Shown piece by piece: positions 1-8,002 of a stretch of 28,244 bases of DNA. The first letter of the stretch is position 1. Each line of letters begins with the position of its first letter. This stretch comes from JBBTDV01 sp038042605 (GTDB lineage Bacteria; Bdellovibrionota; UBA1018). A model generated the notes under the pieces. That model made no database searches. It was not told the origin of the DNA and was given only the letters and a program-made list of their open reading frames with translations. The stretch covers positions 1 through 28,244 of the forward strand of contig CAYHPW010000034.1 of NCBI GenBank assembly GCA_964358645.1, read 5' to 3'. The position numbers and the translations under genes were made by a program.

Positions 1-13
1 AATTTGCGGCTCG

Positions 14-37
14 GCAGGCACCCGTCTGCTTTTTTTT
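14..37 (+). terminator. Rho-independent terminator of an upstream + strand gene
   Basis: A 6-bp stem, GCAGGC pairing with GTCTGC (one G-T pair), encloses the loop ACCC and is followed at once by eight T residues (30-37). The T run lies on the + strand, so it would stop transcription entering from a gene left of the window. The acyltransferase gene ends on the minus strand at 60, so this also marks a convergent gene border. The strand is clear; the stem is short. Confidence 0.6.
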
Positions 38-59
38 AGGCGTCTGAGTCACAGTAATC

Positions 60-956
60 TCATCCTATCACAGGCAGCTTTCTCTTCGAATACTCCTTCA
101 CCAACACGCGCTGGATCAGCCCCACCACATGATCATAAATCCGCTGGATGTTTTGCTCTTCCGATAATGATGGCTTAATCATCGAACAAACATCCACCGG
201 TGGGAGGATCCTGAAATCCATCTTTGCAGGCATCGGCACGAAGATCGCTGTAAACGCGGCTGGTGCAAGAAGCAACGGGAAAAATGTGAAAAGTCCGGTT
301 GCCACGCACCACATGAAAAAAACTGAACGAAAAGTTATCGGTAACCCATGCAGCCTCAATTTCTTTTTAAGACCAAGTTTTTCGGCTAATTTCTCACCAC
401 GGTCCAATATAATATAACTCTCATGAGCCCCGATGCTCACCACTGGAATGATCGGCACCTTCGCCTTAAGTGCCAGTCTGATAAAGCCCTTGCGTTGGTA
501 AAAATCCACTTTTTTCCGTTCCTTAAAAGGGCGGAAGCACTCCTTCTCACCGCCTGGATACACAAGAAGTGAATAACCACGCTCAAGAGCTTCAAGCGCC
601 ACATCTGGATCAGCCGGGATTGCTCCGATGCGAGGGAGTAACCAACTTAACAATGGATTATCTACCGCTACACTATGTGCTAAACCAAGGGCCCTGCGTG
701 ACGAGCCGAATTTCTTCCACCATGCGTAAAAAATCATCAACACTTCAAAAGCAAGCATGCCGTTATGATTGCCTACATATAACGAAGTCTGCTCAGGTAT
801 GTTTTCAAAGCCCTTCACATTGCAGCGGAAATAATACTTAAAAAGACCATCAAGAAATGGTTCAACCTTTTCTATGAAAGTCGGATCCACTTTGGAGAGT
901 TCATTGAATATTCTTTTTCTTTGCGCTGCGCTTACCATTATTAGCAACCGTTCCAT
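60..956 (-). CDS. Lysophospholipid acyltransferase family protein (PlsC/TMEM68-like)
   Basis: This 298-residue protein probably transfers an acyl group to a glycerolipid or related acceptor at the membrane. The acyltransferase core starts near residue 60 with NHNGMLAFE (catalytic His64), continues with the substrate-loop motif VYPGGEKECFRPF near residue 130, and has a VPIIPVVSIGAHES strand near residue 170. This is the arrangement of the TMEM68/DGAT-like branch of the PlsC superfamily rather than of canonical PlsC. The acidic residue after His is Glu71 where this branch usually has Asp. A hydrophobic stretch near residues 210-240 may be a membrane segment. The start ATG has a strong Shine-Dalgarno, GGAGGT, 9 bases or so upstream (minus strand, about 970-965). 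It lies 58 bases after prfB on the same strand, probably in one operon. The acceptor is not predictable. Confidence 0.85.
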   Translation of the reverse strand: MERLLIMVSAAQRKRIFNELSKVDPTFIEKVEPFLDGLFKYYFRCNVKGFENIPEQTSLYVGNHNGMLAFEVLMIFYAWWKKFGSSRRALGLAHSVAVDNPLLSWLLPRIGAIPADPDVALEALERGYSLLVYPGGEKECFRPFKERKKVDFYQRKGFIRLALKAKVPIIPVVSIGAHESYIILDRGEKLAEKLGLKKKLRLHGLPITFRSVFFMWCVATGLFTFFPLLLAPAAFTAIFVPMPAKMDFRILPPVDVCSMIKPSLSEEQNIQRIYDHVVGLIQRVLVKEYSKRKLPVIG

Positions 957-1014
957 GACAACCCACCTCCACTATTCGATGAAGATGAGCCATAGAGTCA
1001 TATCGGCTAATAAT

Positions 1015-2152
1015 CTAGACGTCTGTAGAACCCCCGCGTGCCCACCCGCCAGTGATCCGGCACGTCAAATATGCCTTGATAAAACCGTCAATATCTCCGT
1101 CGAGAGCCTTCTCTGCGGTGCCAACCGAAAATCCAGTCCTGTGATCCTTAACCATCTTATAGGGGTGAAGCACATATGAGCGGATCTGACTACCCCAAGC
1201 GATTTCTTTTTTGGATGCCTCGATAGTAGCTTGACGTTTGCGTTCTTCCTCCAAATGTCTTTCGTAAAGCCGTGATCGCAGGATCTTCATCGCAATATCC
1301 CTGTTCTTCATCTGCGATCGTTCTTGCTGGCAAGCTACAACTATGCCAGTCGCGATATGCGTAATGCGAACCGCAGAATCCGTAGTATTAACCCCCTGCC
1401 CACCTTTCCCACCGGCCCGGTAAACATCAATCCTTAAATCTGCCGGATTAACAACCACCTCAAAATCATCATCCACTTCAGGCGTTACAAACACGCTTGC
1501 AAATGAAGTATGTCTGCGGGCATTCGAATCAAAAGGCGAAATGCGGACAAGCCGGTGAACACCGGCTTCAGACTTCAACAAACCATAGGCGTAACTTCCG
1601 GTAATACTGATCGTCGCGTTCTTTACCCCGGCCTCCTCACCGGCCAGCGCATCAAGAAGTTCGACCTTAAAACCCTTGTCTTGCCCCCAACGTTGGTACA
1701 TTCGCATGAGCATCTGTGCCCAGTCCTGGGACTCTGTTCCTCCGGCGCCAGCGTTAATTGTAACTATGGCGTTTCTGGGATCGTCACGTTCCGATAGCAT
1801 TTTATGAAACTCGACCTGGTCAAATCGAGGTACAAGATTGGCGATCATTTTGGAGGATTCTTCAAGTGCGGTTTCGTCTTTCTCGTCCTTCGCCAGCTCG
1901 AACAATGTCTGCGCGTCACTGAAGGCGCGTTCAAGTTCCTCGAATTCAGTAATCTCAGCCTCAAGCCGCGACTTTTCAGCGCTTAAGACGCTCGCAGTTT
2001 TCCTGTCGCTCCAGAAATTCTCGCGTGAAGAAAGTTCCGCTATTTCATCTATGCGGCGTTTTTTACGAGGGAGGTCAAAGAGAACCTCGTAGGAAATTAA
2101 ATTTCTCGCTCAATACCAAAAGCTGCTCGGAAATCTCACCTGCTGTAATCAT
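1015..2152 (-). CDS. prfB: Peptide chain release factor 2, with programmed +1 frameshift
   Basis: RF2 recognises UGA and UAA on the ribosome and releases the finished peptide. The main body (about 2076 to 1015) contains the catalytic GGQ in AGGKGGQGVNTTDSA and the stop-codon-recognising SPF tripeptide in RISPFDSNARRHTSF. The true start is ATG at 2152, preceded by AGGTGA (2164-2159, 6-base spacing), 16 bases after ybeY. From this ATG 25 codons are read, then an in-frame TGA (2077-2075). A +1 slip at CTT-T joins the GAC-CTC-CCT frame that runs to the TAG at 1015. The product is about 378 residues, slightly longer than E. coli RF2. This is the classical autoregulatory arrangement: low RF2 slows termination at the TGA and favours the shift. 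It is not a broken gene. A search of single open frames would miss the first 80 or so residues. Confidence 0.96.
2074..2089 (-). promoter_or_regulatory. prfB: prfB programmed +1 frameshift site
   Basis: On the minus strand the sequence reads CGAGGTTCTCTTTGAC. It has an internal Shine-Dalgarno-like GAGG three to four bases before the slippery CTT, an in-frame TGA as codon 26, and C as the base after the stop, which weakens termination. Stop position, slippery codon, following base and SD spacing all match the well-studied E. coli prfB site, where the SD is AGGGGG. The SD here is weaker than in E. coli. Confidence 0.93.
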
Positions 2153-2168
2153 ATATAATCACCTACTA

Positions 2169-2690
2169 TCATCCCCGCTTACCGGAATATGCTTGTTTAA
2201 TCAAGCCCGCTGCTGTTCTCGCTGAGCGGCGGCCTCGTTTATTTAAAATCCGTTCTTCCCATCCTGCCATGGTTCGCGCGCCAGCCAAGCCTTTTACGTG
2301 ATCCAAACCAAGCAAATGTAAAAGTCCATGGACAAGAAGAACATCAAGCTCATCCGTTGCCGCATGTCCGAGAAGCTTAGCCTGGCGCTTAAGAACCGGG
2401 AGGCAAATTATGATATCGCCGAGATAGCCGCTTTGTCTAAAAATCCCGTGTGCGGGAAAGCTAAGCACATCGGTTTCCGCCATTTTCCCTCTATAAACCG
2501 TATTGAGTTTTTTAATCACGGCGGAACCTACGATAGCAACCGACACTTTCCAGCCCTCGACAGGGCCATGCTTGGCGAGAGTCTTAAAGCTGCGGGCTTT
2601 TCGGATTAAACTTTTCAATCTTGAATCCGCTATGGCCTCCCATTGTGGCCATTTATTAGACATCATATCAAAATGCATGATATCAGACAT
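2169..2690 (-). CDS. ybeY: Endoribonuclease YbeY (rRNA maturation factor)
   Basis: YbeY is a zinc-dependent single-strand endoribonuclease needed for 16S rRNA 3' end maturation and ribosome quality control. The metal site H-x3-H-x5-H is present as HGLLHLLGLDH (His121, His125, His131), preceded by the family's TDVLSFP strand (73-79) and the YLGDIIIC strand (89-96). The 173-residue length is a little above usual because of a basic tail after the metal site. The stop lies 16 bases before prfB, so the two translation-related genes are probably co-transcribed. The start is uncertain: the ATG at 2690 is only 2 bases from the divergent mazG ATG and has no Shine-Dalgarno. Met5, Met9 or Met10 are alternatives and would not remove family-conserved sequence. 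Confidence 0.92.
   Translation of the reverse strand: MSDIMHFDMMSNKWPQWEAIADSRLKSLIRKARSFKTLAKHGPVEGWKVSVAIVGSAVIKKLNTVYRGKMAETDVLSFPAHGIFRQSGYLGDIIICLPVLKRQAKLLGHAATDELDVLLVHGLLHLLGLDHVKGLAGARTMAGWEERILNKRGRRSARTAAGLIKQAYSGKRG
2656..2686 (+). promoter_or_regulatory. Possible promoter of mazG (leaderless)
   Basis: TAGACA (2657-2662) resembles the -35 consensus in 5 of 6 bases. TATCAG (2681-2686) follows after 18 bases and resembles the -10 in 4 of 6. Transcription would then begin at or next to the mazG ATG at 2693, giving a leaderless mRNA, consistent with the lack of a ribosome binding site. It lies inside the 5' end of ybeY. This is a weak match. Confidence 0.3.
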
Positions 2691-2692
2691 TC

Positions 2693-3565
2693 ATGTCAGG
2701 CGAAAAAAAATCAATCGAATCATTCATGAAGTTAATAGAAACCGTGCGTAAATTAAGGTCACCTGAGGGCTGCCCATGGGATCTCGCTCAAACACACCAA
2801 ACGCTAAGGCAATATCTCGTCGAGGAAACATACGAAGTCATCGACGTTCTAGATCGCATTGATTCATCCGAAAAATTAAGTGACGATAAATTATGCTCCA
2901 CGTTTCGTGAAGAACTGGGCGACCTGCTGATGCAAGTGCTCATTCATTCGCAATTAGCTTCTGAGCAAGGGCGTTTCGATATTTTTGACGTGGCGGAGGG
3001 CTTGAATGATAAGCTAATCAGAAGACACCCGCACGTCTTTGGAACTGCAAAAGCAGATTCGCCTGAAAGCGCTTACAAAAACTGGGAACAGCAAAAGGCA
3101 AAAGAAAAAGCCACACAGCACGACTCAGGCCTACTGGCCGGACTGCCTACACATATCCCAGCCCTTCAGCGGGCGACACGCATAATTGAAAGGGCGACCA
3201 AGGCGGGCTTTCAGTGGTCTGATTTGGAGGGCCCGATTGCGAAAGTCGAGGAGGAACTAGGTGAGCTTAAAACGGAGTTAAAAAAATTCCAAAAAGAGAG
3301 CCAAAAAGAATGTAAAGACGCAGACAACGCTGAAGCTAGGAAAAAAATCGAAAACGAACTCGGCGATCTGCTGTTCTCACTTTGCAATCTTGCATATCTG
3401 GTGAAAGTCAATCCAGAAGACGCCTTACGTGAAATGCTAAAGCGGTTCGAAATACGCTTCCGCCATGTGGAGGCACGGCTTAAAGAGCACGGAAAGACTT
3501 TTGAGCACTCAACTCTCGAGGAGATGGACCGTTATTGGAACGAGGCAAAGAAAGAAGGGAAATAG
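2693..3565 (+). CDS. mazG: Nucleoside triphosphate pyrophosphohydrolase MazG
   Basis: MazG hydrolyses (d)NTPs to the monophosphate and pyrophosphate, a house-cleaning role. The protein has 290 residues and two MazG domains. The N-terminal domain begins with LRSPEGCPWDLAQTH (21-35) and carries the metal-binding EExxE (Glu44, Glu45, Glu48) and ExxD (Glu74, Asp77) motifs, ending in RRHPHVFG. The C-terminal domain has EEELGELKTEL and ENELGDLLFSL. A charged, Lys/Glu-rich linker (about 195-220) makes it longer than the E. coli protein (263 residues). No Shine-Dalgarno is seen before the ATG. The next gene, coaE, starts 5 bases after its stop. Confidence 0.95.
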   Translation: MSGEKKSIESFMKLIETVRKLRSPEGCPWDLAQTHQTLRQYLVEETYEVIDVLDRIDSSEKLSDDKLCSTFREELGDLLMQVLIHSQLASEQGRFDIFDVAEGLNDKLIRRHPHVFGTAKADSPESAYKNWEQQKAKEKATQHDSGLLAGLPTHIPALQRATRIIERATKAGFQWSDLEGPIAKVEEELGELKTELKKFQKESQKECKDADNAEARKKIENELGDLLFSLCNLAYLVKVNPEDALREMLKRFEIRFRHVEARLKEHGKTFEHSTLEEMDRYWNEAKKEGK

Positions 3566-3570
3566 CCGCA

Positions 3571-4131
3571 GTGAAAATATGGGGACTAACCGGCGGTGTG
3601 GCATCCGGAAAGTCCACCGCCGCGAAATTTTTTAAACAGGCCGGCATACCTGTCGTTGATGCAGATGCCATAGCAAGGGAGCTAAGCCAAAAAAAGGGTG
3701 CCGCGTATCCAGCTATACTTAAGCGTTTTGGGACTGCTGACAGAAAAAAACTGAGAAAACTTGTGTTTTCAAACGAAGCCGCGCGAAAAGATCTTGAAGC
3801 TATTCTTCACCCGCTAATACAAGCTGAAAGCAAAAAGCGTATCTCAGCCCTCAGCGCCCCCCATGTTATCTATGAAGCAGCACTTCTAGTTGAAAAAGAA
3901 AGATATAAAGACCTGGCTGGCCTCATCGTAATCGATGCACCAAGAGAACTTAGGAAAAAACGCTTAATAGAAAGAAACAAAATAAGCGCCTCAATGGCGG
4001 AACAAATACTCGACTCACAGATATCGGATGAAGCAAGACGCGCCGCCGCGACAGCTGTGATACAAAATTCAGGTACACTCGAAGAACTAAGAGAAAAAAT
4101 CACATATCTCATCGTTAAACTTTTCAAGTAG
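3571..4131 (+). CDS. coaE: Dephospho-CoA kinase
   Basis: This enzyme phosphorylates the 3'-hydroxyl of dephospho-CoA, the last step of coenzyme A synthesis. From the chosen GTG start the protein has 186 residues, beginning VKIWGLTGG. It has a Walker A, GGVASGKST (8-16), DADAIARE, the HPLI motif, an EAALLVE strand, and a basic lid region, RELRKKRLIERN. The GTG follows an AAGGGA Shine-Dalgarno (3555-3560). A longer reading from a TTG at 3535 would add 12 residues inside mazG that are not typical of the family. It is probably co-transcribed with mazG. It complements the panB-coaX operon about 8 kb downstream; coaD is not in this window. Confidence 0.94.
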   Translation: MKIWGLTGGVASGKSTAAKFFKQAGIPVVDADAIARELSQKKGAAYPAILKRFGTADRKKLRKLVFSNEAARKDLEAILHPLIQAESKKRISALSAPHVIYEAALLVEKERYKDLAGLIVIDAPRELRKKRLIERNKISASMAEQILDSQISDEARRAAATAVIQNSGTLEELREKITYLIVKLFK

Positions 4132-4206
4132 CCGCCTTACTACTTTACAACACTTCCAATCTTCCGTAGTCTGATTTCACACAAGTAAGACACACGAGAG
4201 GTGTTT

Positions 4207-5115
4207 GTGAATCACAAACAAAAAAAATTACTACTGGTTGGCAGTATCTTAGCGGCATTCCAATTTAATGCGTGTAATATCTTTGATCCGGTTGACAACC
4301 CGAGCGGTGATATACAGAACCTGTCAGCCGCGCGCGCCTGTTTTGATCAAGGCGACTTCGAATGCGCGACCGAACATTACGGCAAACTGTCATCGTCATA
4401 TTCAGAGATAGCCTCGAGCGAACTCGCGTTTAAGATACTCGATGAGAATGGCGCCACAATGGGCGCGTTCATGTCATCTTTTGGGAAGGGACTTTCGGGT
4501 CTTGGACCCGCGCTCACCAAGCTGACTTCCTCACTCTACAGTGCGGGCGGGCCAGCCGGGGTGGCAAAACGCCTTGCTATTTTTAATGCATTTAAACAAA
4601 TCGATAATATCCCAAACAATATTGAACTTCGCGGGATGGTCCGTTTCGTCACGGCAACAGTCATGGCAGCGGAGCTTCTAGCCGAGGATGCGTCAGGCGA
4701 TGGGGTATTCAGAGAGCGGGATCTTGTTGCTGACCCCAGTGTGTGCGAAGAACAAACAACAACGGATTGCCTATCTACATCTGAAGGACGCACTGCCTGC
4801 GCCAAACCTTCAGGAAAGAACCTTGTCACAGGCACGCAACTAAATACCGGAAACTTCCTTTCGCAAGCCACAGTCGAACAAATGAGCGCAACCGAACCTA
4901 CACTCTATATGCTGCATGCAGCGTTCGAGGAAGTTAACGTGGCTACAGCAGAAATAATATTTGGAGGAACACTAGGGAACGCCGTTACTGACTTTGTCAT
5001 GCAATTGGTTACCCCCACTGCTAGGAGCAGTTTGAGTACCGGCGTACCAGGCTCGGATGAAAGACCTTGTTACCGTTATGGTCTACTCAAAAACAAACTG
5101 GGGTCAAGCGAATGA
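4207..5115 (+). CDS. Predicted lipoprotein of unknown function
   Basis: I do not recognise a family. The protein is about 302 residues, starting from GTG at 4207, which has GAGAGG (4196-4201) at 5-base spacing; a GTG at 4201 would overlap that site. A basic N-terminus (NHKQKK) and hydrophobic stretch are followed by the lipobox-like FNAC, so the mature protein is probably lipid-anchored at the new N-terminal Cys. After it, ARACFDQGDFECATEHYGKL looks like one TPR-type helix pair. The rest is Ala/Gly/Ser-rich and predicted mainly helical, with several Cys in the second half that could pair in the periplasm. It overlaps the next gene by ATGA, so the two are translationally coupled and likely work together at the outer membrane. 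Confidence 0.75.
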   Translation: MNHKQKKLLLVGSILAAFQFNACNIFDPVDNPSGDIQNLSAARACFDQGDFECATEHYGKLSSSYSEIASSELAFKILDENGATMGAFMSSFGKGLSGLGPALTKLTSSLYSAGGPAGVAKRLAIFNAFKQIDNIPNNIELRGMVRFVTATVMAAELLAEDASGDGVFRERDLVADPSVCEEQTTTDCLSTSEGRTACAKPSGKNLVTGTQLNTGNFLSQATVEQMSATEPTLYMLHAAFEEVNVATAEIIFGGTLGNAVTDFVMQLVTPTARSSLSTGVPGSDERPCYRYGLLKNKLGSSE

Positions 5116-6236
5116 AAAAAATATTGTCGCTTAGAGTTAGCCTCTTCTTAGTAATTGCTTTTTTTGTTTGCGAAAACTATTCATTCGCACTTGATCAAAT
5201 TATCCGGCCTTACCAGGGTGTGCGTACCTCTGGCATGGGAGGAGTAAGACTCACCACCGGTCTTTATGACGAAAATTTTTTTGGTAACCCGGCCCGCGTG
5301 GTATCGAATCCGTCATTTCGCATGACGATTTTTGACCTCATGACGGAATTTAACGGCAACTCCATACAAACCACGAAAGATCTTCTTAGCGGCGGCGATG
5401 TGTTGCAAAAAATAGGGGACACAGCAGGCAAAAACAATCATGGGCGTGTACAAACAACGTTCCCATTTTCCTTTTACCTCCCGGCCAAGGGTGACCGAAA
5501 AATGTCTTACGCCTTCGGCATAATCTCAAGCGCACAATTTGACGTGGATTTGAGACGGAGCTTCAATATCTCACCGCAAGCGTTGTTTGACTTCGGACCT
5601 GCATTCACGATTGGCAGGAGATATCTGAAAGATGACGTCCTCGCCGTGGGGCTTACACCGCATATTACATACAGGCTCGCATCCGAAAAAAATTACAGCT
5701 TTGTTGATCTCATAAAAGGTCTTTCTCTTTCGCCATCACACAGCGGCGGCGATGGTGCAATGCTTGATATAGATATCGGAGGCACGTATGACCTTCCGTT
5801 TACGTGGAAAGAATTCAAATTCATCAGTGGAGCCGCCATCAATAACTTTCTCGGGGGGAATTACTCAAACCTTGGCCTCTCCATGCTGAACACTGGCAAC
5901 AAACCAACTCCCCAGCCGCGTAGCCTCGGGTTCGGAATGTCAGCCAACAGACCCACGCTCTGGCGATTTAAAGATGTCGTATTTGCGCTTGAATTCACGG
6001 ATATCGGGAACAACCCTGACGGCGGCATGTTTCGCACTGTGCATTTAGGCGGAGAAGCGCGATATGGTGTATGGGCACCGCGATTGGGGATTAATCAAGG
6101 TTACTTCACCGCGGGTCTCGGAGTGGATGTACGATACTTCACATTTGATTTCGCCACATATGGCGAAGAACTGAGCCTTAATCCCGGGTTGCTTGGTGAT
6201 CGCAGATACGCATTCCGCATATCACTAGGGATTTAA
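5112..6236 (+). CDS. Predicted outer-membrane beta-barrel protein
   Basis: The 374-residue protein starts at ATG 5112, overlapping the lipoprotein stop in ATGA. A signal peptide (MKKILSLRVSLFLVIAFF... to about residue 27, cleavage near SFA-LDQ) is followed by SGMGGVRLTTGLYDENFFGNPAR. That glycine-rich stretch with an NPA motif is seen at the start of PorV/TraF/FadL-like barrels. The remainder alternates polar and hydrophobic residues in short strands. It ends with an aromatic/hydrophobic strand, RRYAFRISLGI, typical of beta-barrel C-termini. No enzyme motif is visible. A transport or secretion-accessory role with the upstream lipoprotein is inference only. Its last 12 bases overlap the convergent glycosyltransferase gene. 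Confidence 0.75.
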   Translation: MKKILSLRVSLFLVIAFFVCENYSFALDQIIRPYQGVRTSGMGGVRLTTGLYDENFFGNPARVVSNPSFRMTIFDLMTEFNGNSIQTTKDLLSGGDVLQKIGDTAGKNNHGRVQTTFPFSFYLPAKGDRKMSYAFGIISSAQFDVDLRRSFNISPQALFDFGPAFTIGRRYLKDDVLAVGLTPHITYRLASEKNYSFVDLIKGLSLSPSHSGGDGAMLDIDIGGTYDLPFTWKEFKFISGAAINNFLGGNYSNLGLSMLNTGNKPTPQPRSLGFGMSANRPTLWRFKDVVFALEFTDIGNNPDGGMFRTVHLGGEARYGVWAPRLGINQGYFTAGLGVDVRYFTFDFATYGEELSLNPGLLGDRRYAFRISLGI

Positions 6237-7931
6237 AATATAAAAATCACGTTCAAGAACCGCAAGATTCCGCATCCGCCAAGCCTCTAGCCAGAGCGGA
6301 TGGCCGTCGTCTGATTTACCCTGGGTTCTCCACTTCTTCCATATCTGTAAATTAAATGAGCGCCCAGGAAATGCAGCTTGAATTACTGAAAGTGCTTCCT
6401 TGGAAGGCACTAAAACCGTCCCGCCTCTAGATATGACTTGGCGTAGTTTGTTTTCATCATGAATGCCGTACACATCTGCCTTGACCCAGAAATTGAGGAT
6501 TCCCCACTCGCTCCAGATATTCCGCTGTAAATTATAATAACCTAAAGAGTGTCTATTTCCTTTTTGCGCAAGATAACCGCGCAAATCGATGAGTTCACGT
6601 TCACCAATCGTAGTGCCGAGCACTGCAATGGCTGCTATTATCCCGACAGAACTGATGGCTAGTGCAAGCGGTCGGAAAACCCTGGCAGCGGCACCAAAGA
6701 AAAAGAAACCAAGAGCGCTAAACAGGCTCCCTAACCAGATAAAAGTCAAAAGCCACTGCGGCCACCACTCGGGGAGCGGCCAGAACCTGATCGCGACCGC
6801 GCTGACAGCGGTGGCAAATAATAAGCAGATAAGAGAAGTGCAAAAAAGCGACACACGGATGATTGAGGTCTGCATTGTTCCAGGCGCATGCAGGAGTAGT
6901 GTAACCAGAACCACCACGGCGCCTATGGCTGGGAGGTTGTAATTTTCAAGCCTGTAAGGATGCATGATGAAGAAAACTACGCTTGGAAGTAAAAAGGAAA
7001 TACTTAGAAAAAAAAGGCGGCGCTTGTTTGTGTTTAAAAACACTTCACGCAATAAAAACGGCAGCTTTAGATACGCAACAATTGCAAGCAGTGCCCAAGG
7101 AAGAAGATAATAACTGAAAATCGGGACTACCGGGATCGACCAATGCTGGTGCGTGGCTGTTTTATTGACGATTTCTTTCATGATATATAGTGCAACGAAG
7201 TTTGCGTGATCAAAAAAATATGCAGGCGCAAAACCCAAGAGGCAAATCGCAACGCCGGTCCCTATAGCCAGCCAGGTTTTAGGATTTATGAGTCGATTGA
7301 GTAACTCACCTGTCAATAACCAGAACAAAAAAGCGGATATACCTAGAAGAAAACTGTGAAGTGGGGCTTTTACCAGCCCGGTAAGGCCGACAACCATCCA
7401 AAAGACGAATCCATCGCGCTCCATCGGCAGTCTGCTTAGCAGAAACATCGCAATGGCAAAAAGGCCGGCCAGTTCCACGTCCATCTGGCTGATATAAGCA
7501 TGCGTGTAAATGCCGACCCCAGTCGCAAAGAAAAAACCAGCCCATACTCCGGTCCAGTCCGCACCTGGAAGATTGCGTCTTATCACGCTGAATACGGCTA
7601 GCGACCCTAGTACTACCATGACAAGATTCATGTACAGGATCGCCCACGGGGTCTTGCCAAAGATAATGATACCAGCACGGGTGAGAATAGGATGTAGTGG
7701 GCCTTTGTAATAGTCAGGCACGTCTTGCAAGGTTTGCACAAACCACCTGCCATCCCTCTCCATTTCAATGACTTGCGAGACATAAACCTTTTCATCGCCG
7801 GCGGTACGGACAAAACGCTTCCCCATAAAAGGCAGGTAAACCACCGCGATCAAAAGCAGCAAAACCACTACAGCGGAGTAAGATCGTGTTTTTGTAAAAA
7901 ATCCCGACATAAAGTGCAAGCATACTACCAT
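6225..7931 (-). CDS. GT39/ArnT-like membrane glycosyltransferase
   Basis: This 568-residue integral membrane protein resembles the dolichyl-phosphate-mannose mannosyltransferase/ArnT superfamily. These enzymes move a sugar from a polyprenyl-phosphate donor onto lipid A, protein or another acceptor on the outer face of the inner membrane. After the first membrane helix a periplasmic loop holds AGDEKVYVSQVIEMERDG, with the acidic pair expected for catalysis, then DVPDYYKGPLHPI, equivalent to the family's KPPL segment. About 11-12 hydrophobic segments follow, then a soluble C-terminal tail of about 100 residues. The start is uncertain: ATG at 7931 or at 7910 (MSGFFTKT, an N-terminus more typical of an inner-membrane protein). 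Neither has a clear ribosome binding site. Donor and acceptor cannot be told. Confidence 0.85.
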   Translation of the reverse strand: MVVCLHFMSGFFTKTRSYSAVVVLLLLIAVVYLPFMGKRFVRTAGDEKVYVSQVIEMERDGRWFVQTLQDVPDYYKGPLHPILTRAGIIIFGKTPWAILYMNLVMVVLGSLAVFSVIRRNLPGADWTGVWAGFFFATGVGIYTHAYISQMDVELAGLFAIAMFLLSRLPMERDGFVFWMVVGLTGLVKAPLHSFLLGISAFLFWLLTGELLNRLINPKTWLAIGTGVAICLLGFAPAYFFDHANFVALYIMKEIVNKTATHQHWSIPVVPIFSYYLLPWALLAIVAYLKLPFLLREVFLNTNKRRLFFLSISFLLPSVVFFIMHPYRLENYNLPAIGAVVVLVTLLLHAPGTMQTSIIRVSLFCTSLICLLFATAVSAVAIRFWPLPEWWPQWLLTFIWLGSLFSALGFFFFGAAARVFRPLALAISSVGIIAAIAVLGTTIGERELIDLRGYLAQKGNRHSLGYYNLQRNIWSEWGILNFWVKADVYGIHDENKLRQVISRGGTVLVPSKEALSVIQAAFPGRSFNLQIWKKWRTQGKSDDGHPLWLEAWRMRNLAVLERDFYILNP

Positions 7932-7959
7932 ATTTTATGTGGTGATAGATGAAAAGCCC

Positions 7960-7991
7960 TGGTATACTACCTTGTCCGCGCCGTTAACGGC
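7960..7991 (+). promoter_or_regulatory. Extended -10 promoter and palindrome before the SNF2 gene
   Basis: TGGTATACT (7960-7968) matches an extended -10 element, placing transcription start near 7975. A perfect 12-bp palindrome, GCCGTTAACGGC (7980-7991), lies just after it and directly before the AGGA ribosome binding site (7992-7995). It could be an operator or, in RNA, a 4-bp hairpin with a UUAA loop close to the start codon. No strong -35 is visible. Confidence 0.5.
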
Positions 7992-8002
7992 AGGACACCA
8001 AG

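Noticed and set aside
2075..2152. prfB as a frameshifted pseudogene
   Set aside because: The TGA at codon 26 within CTT-TGA-C and the upstream GAGG are the known programmed site, and everything downstream is intact.
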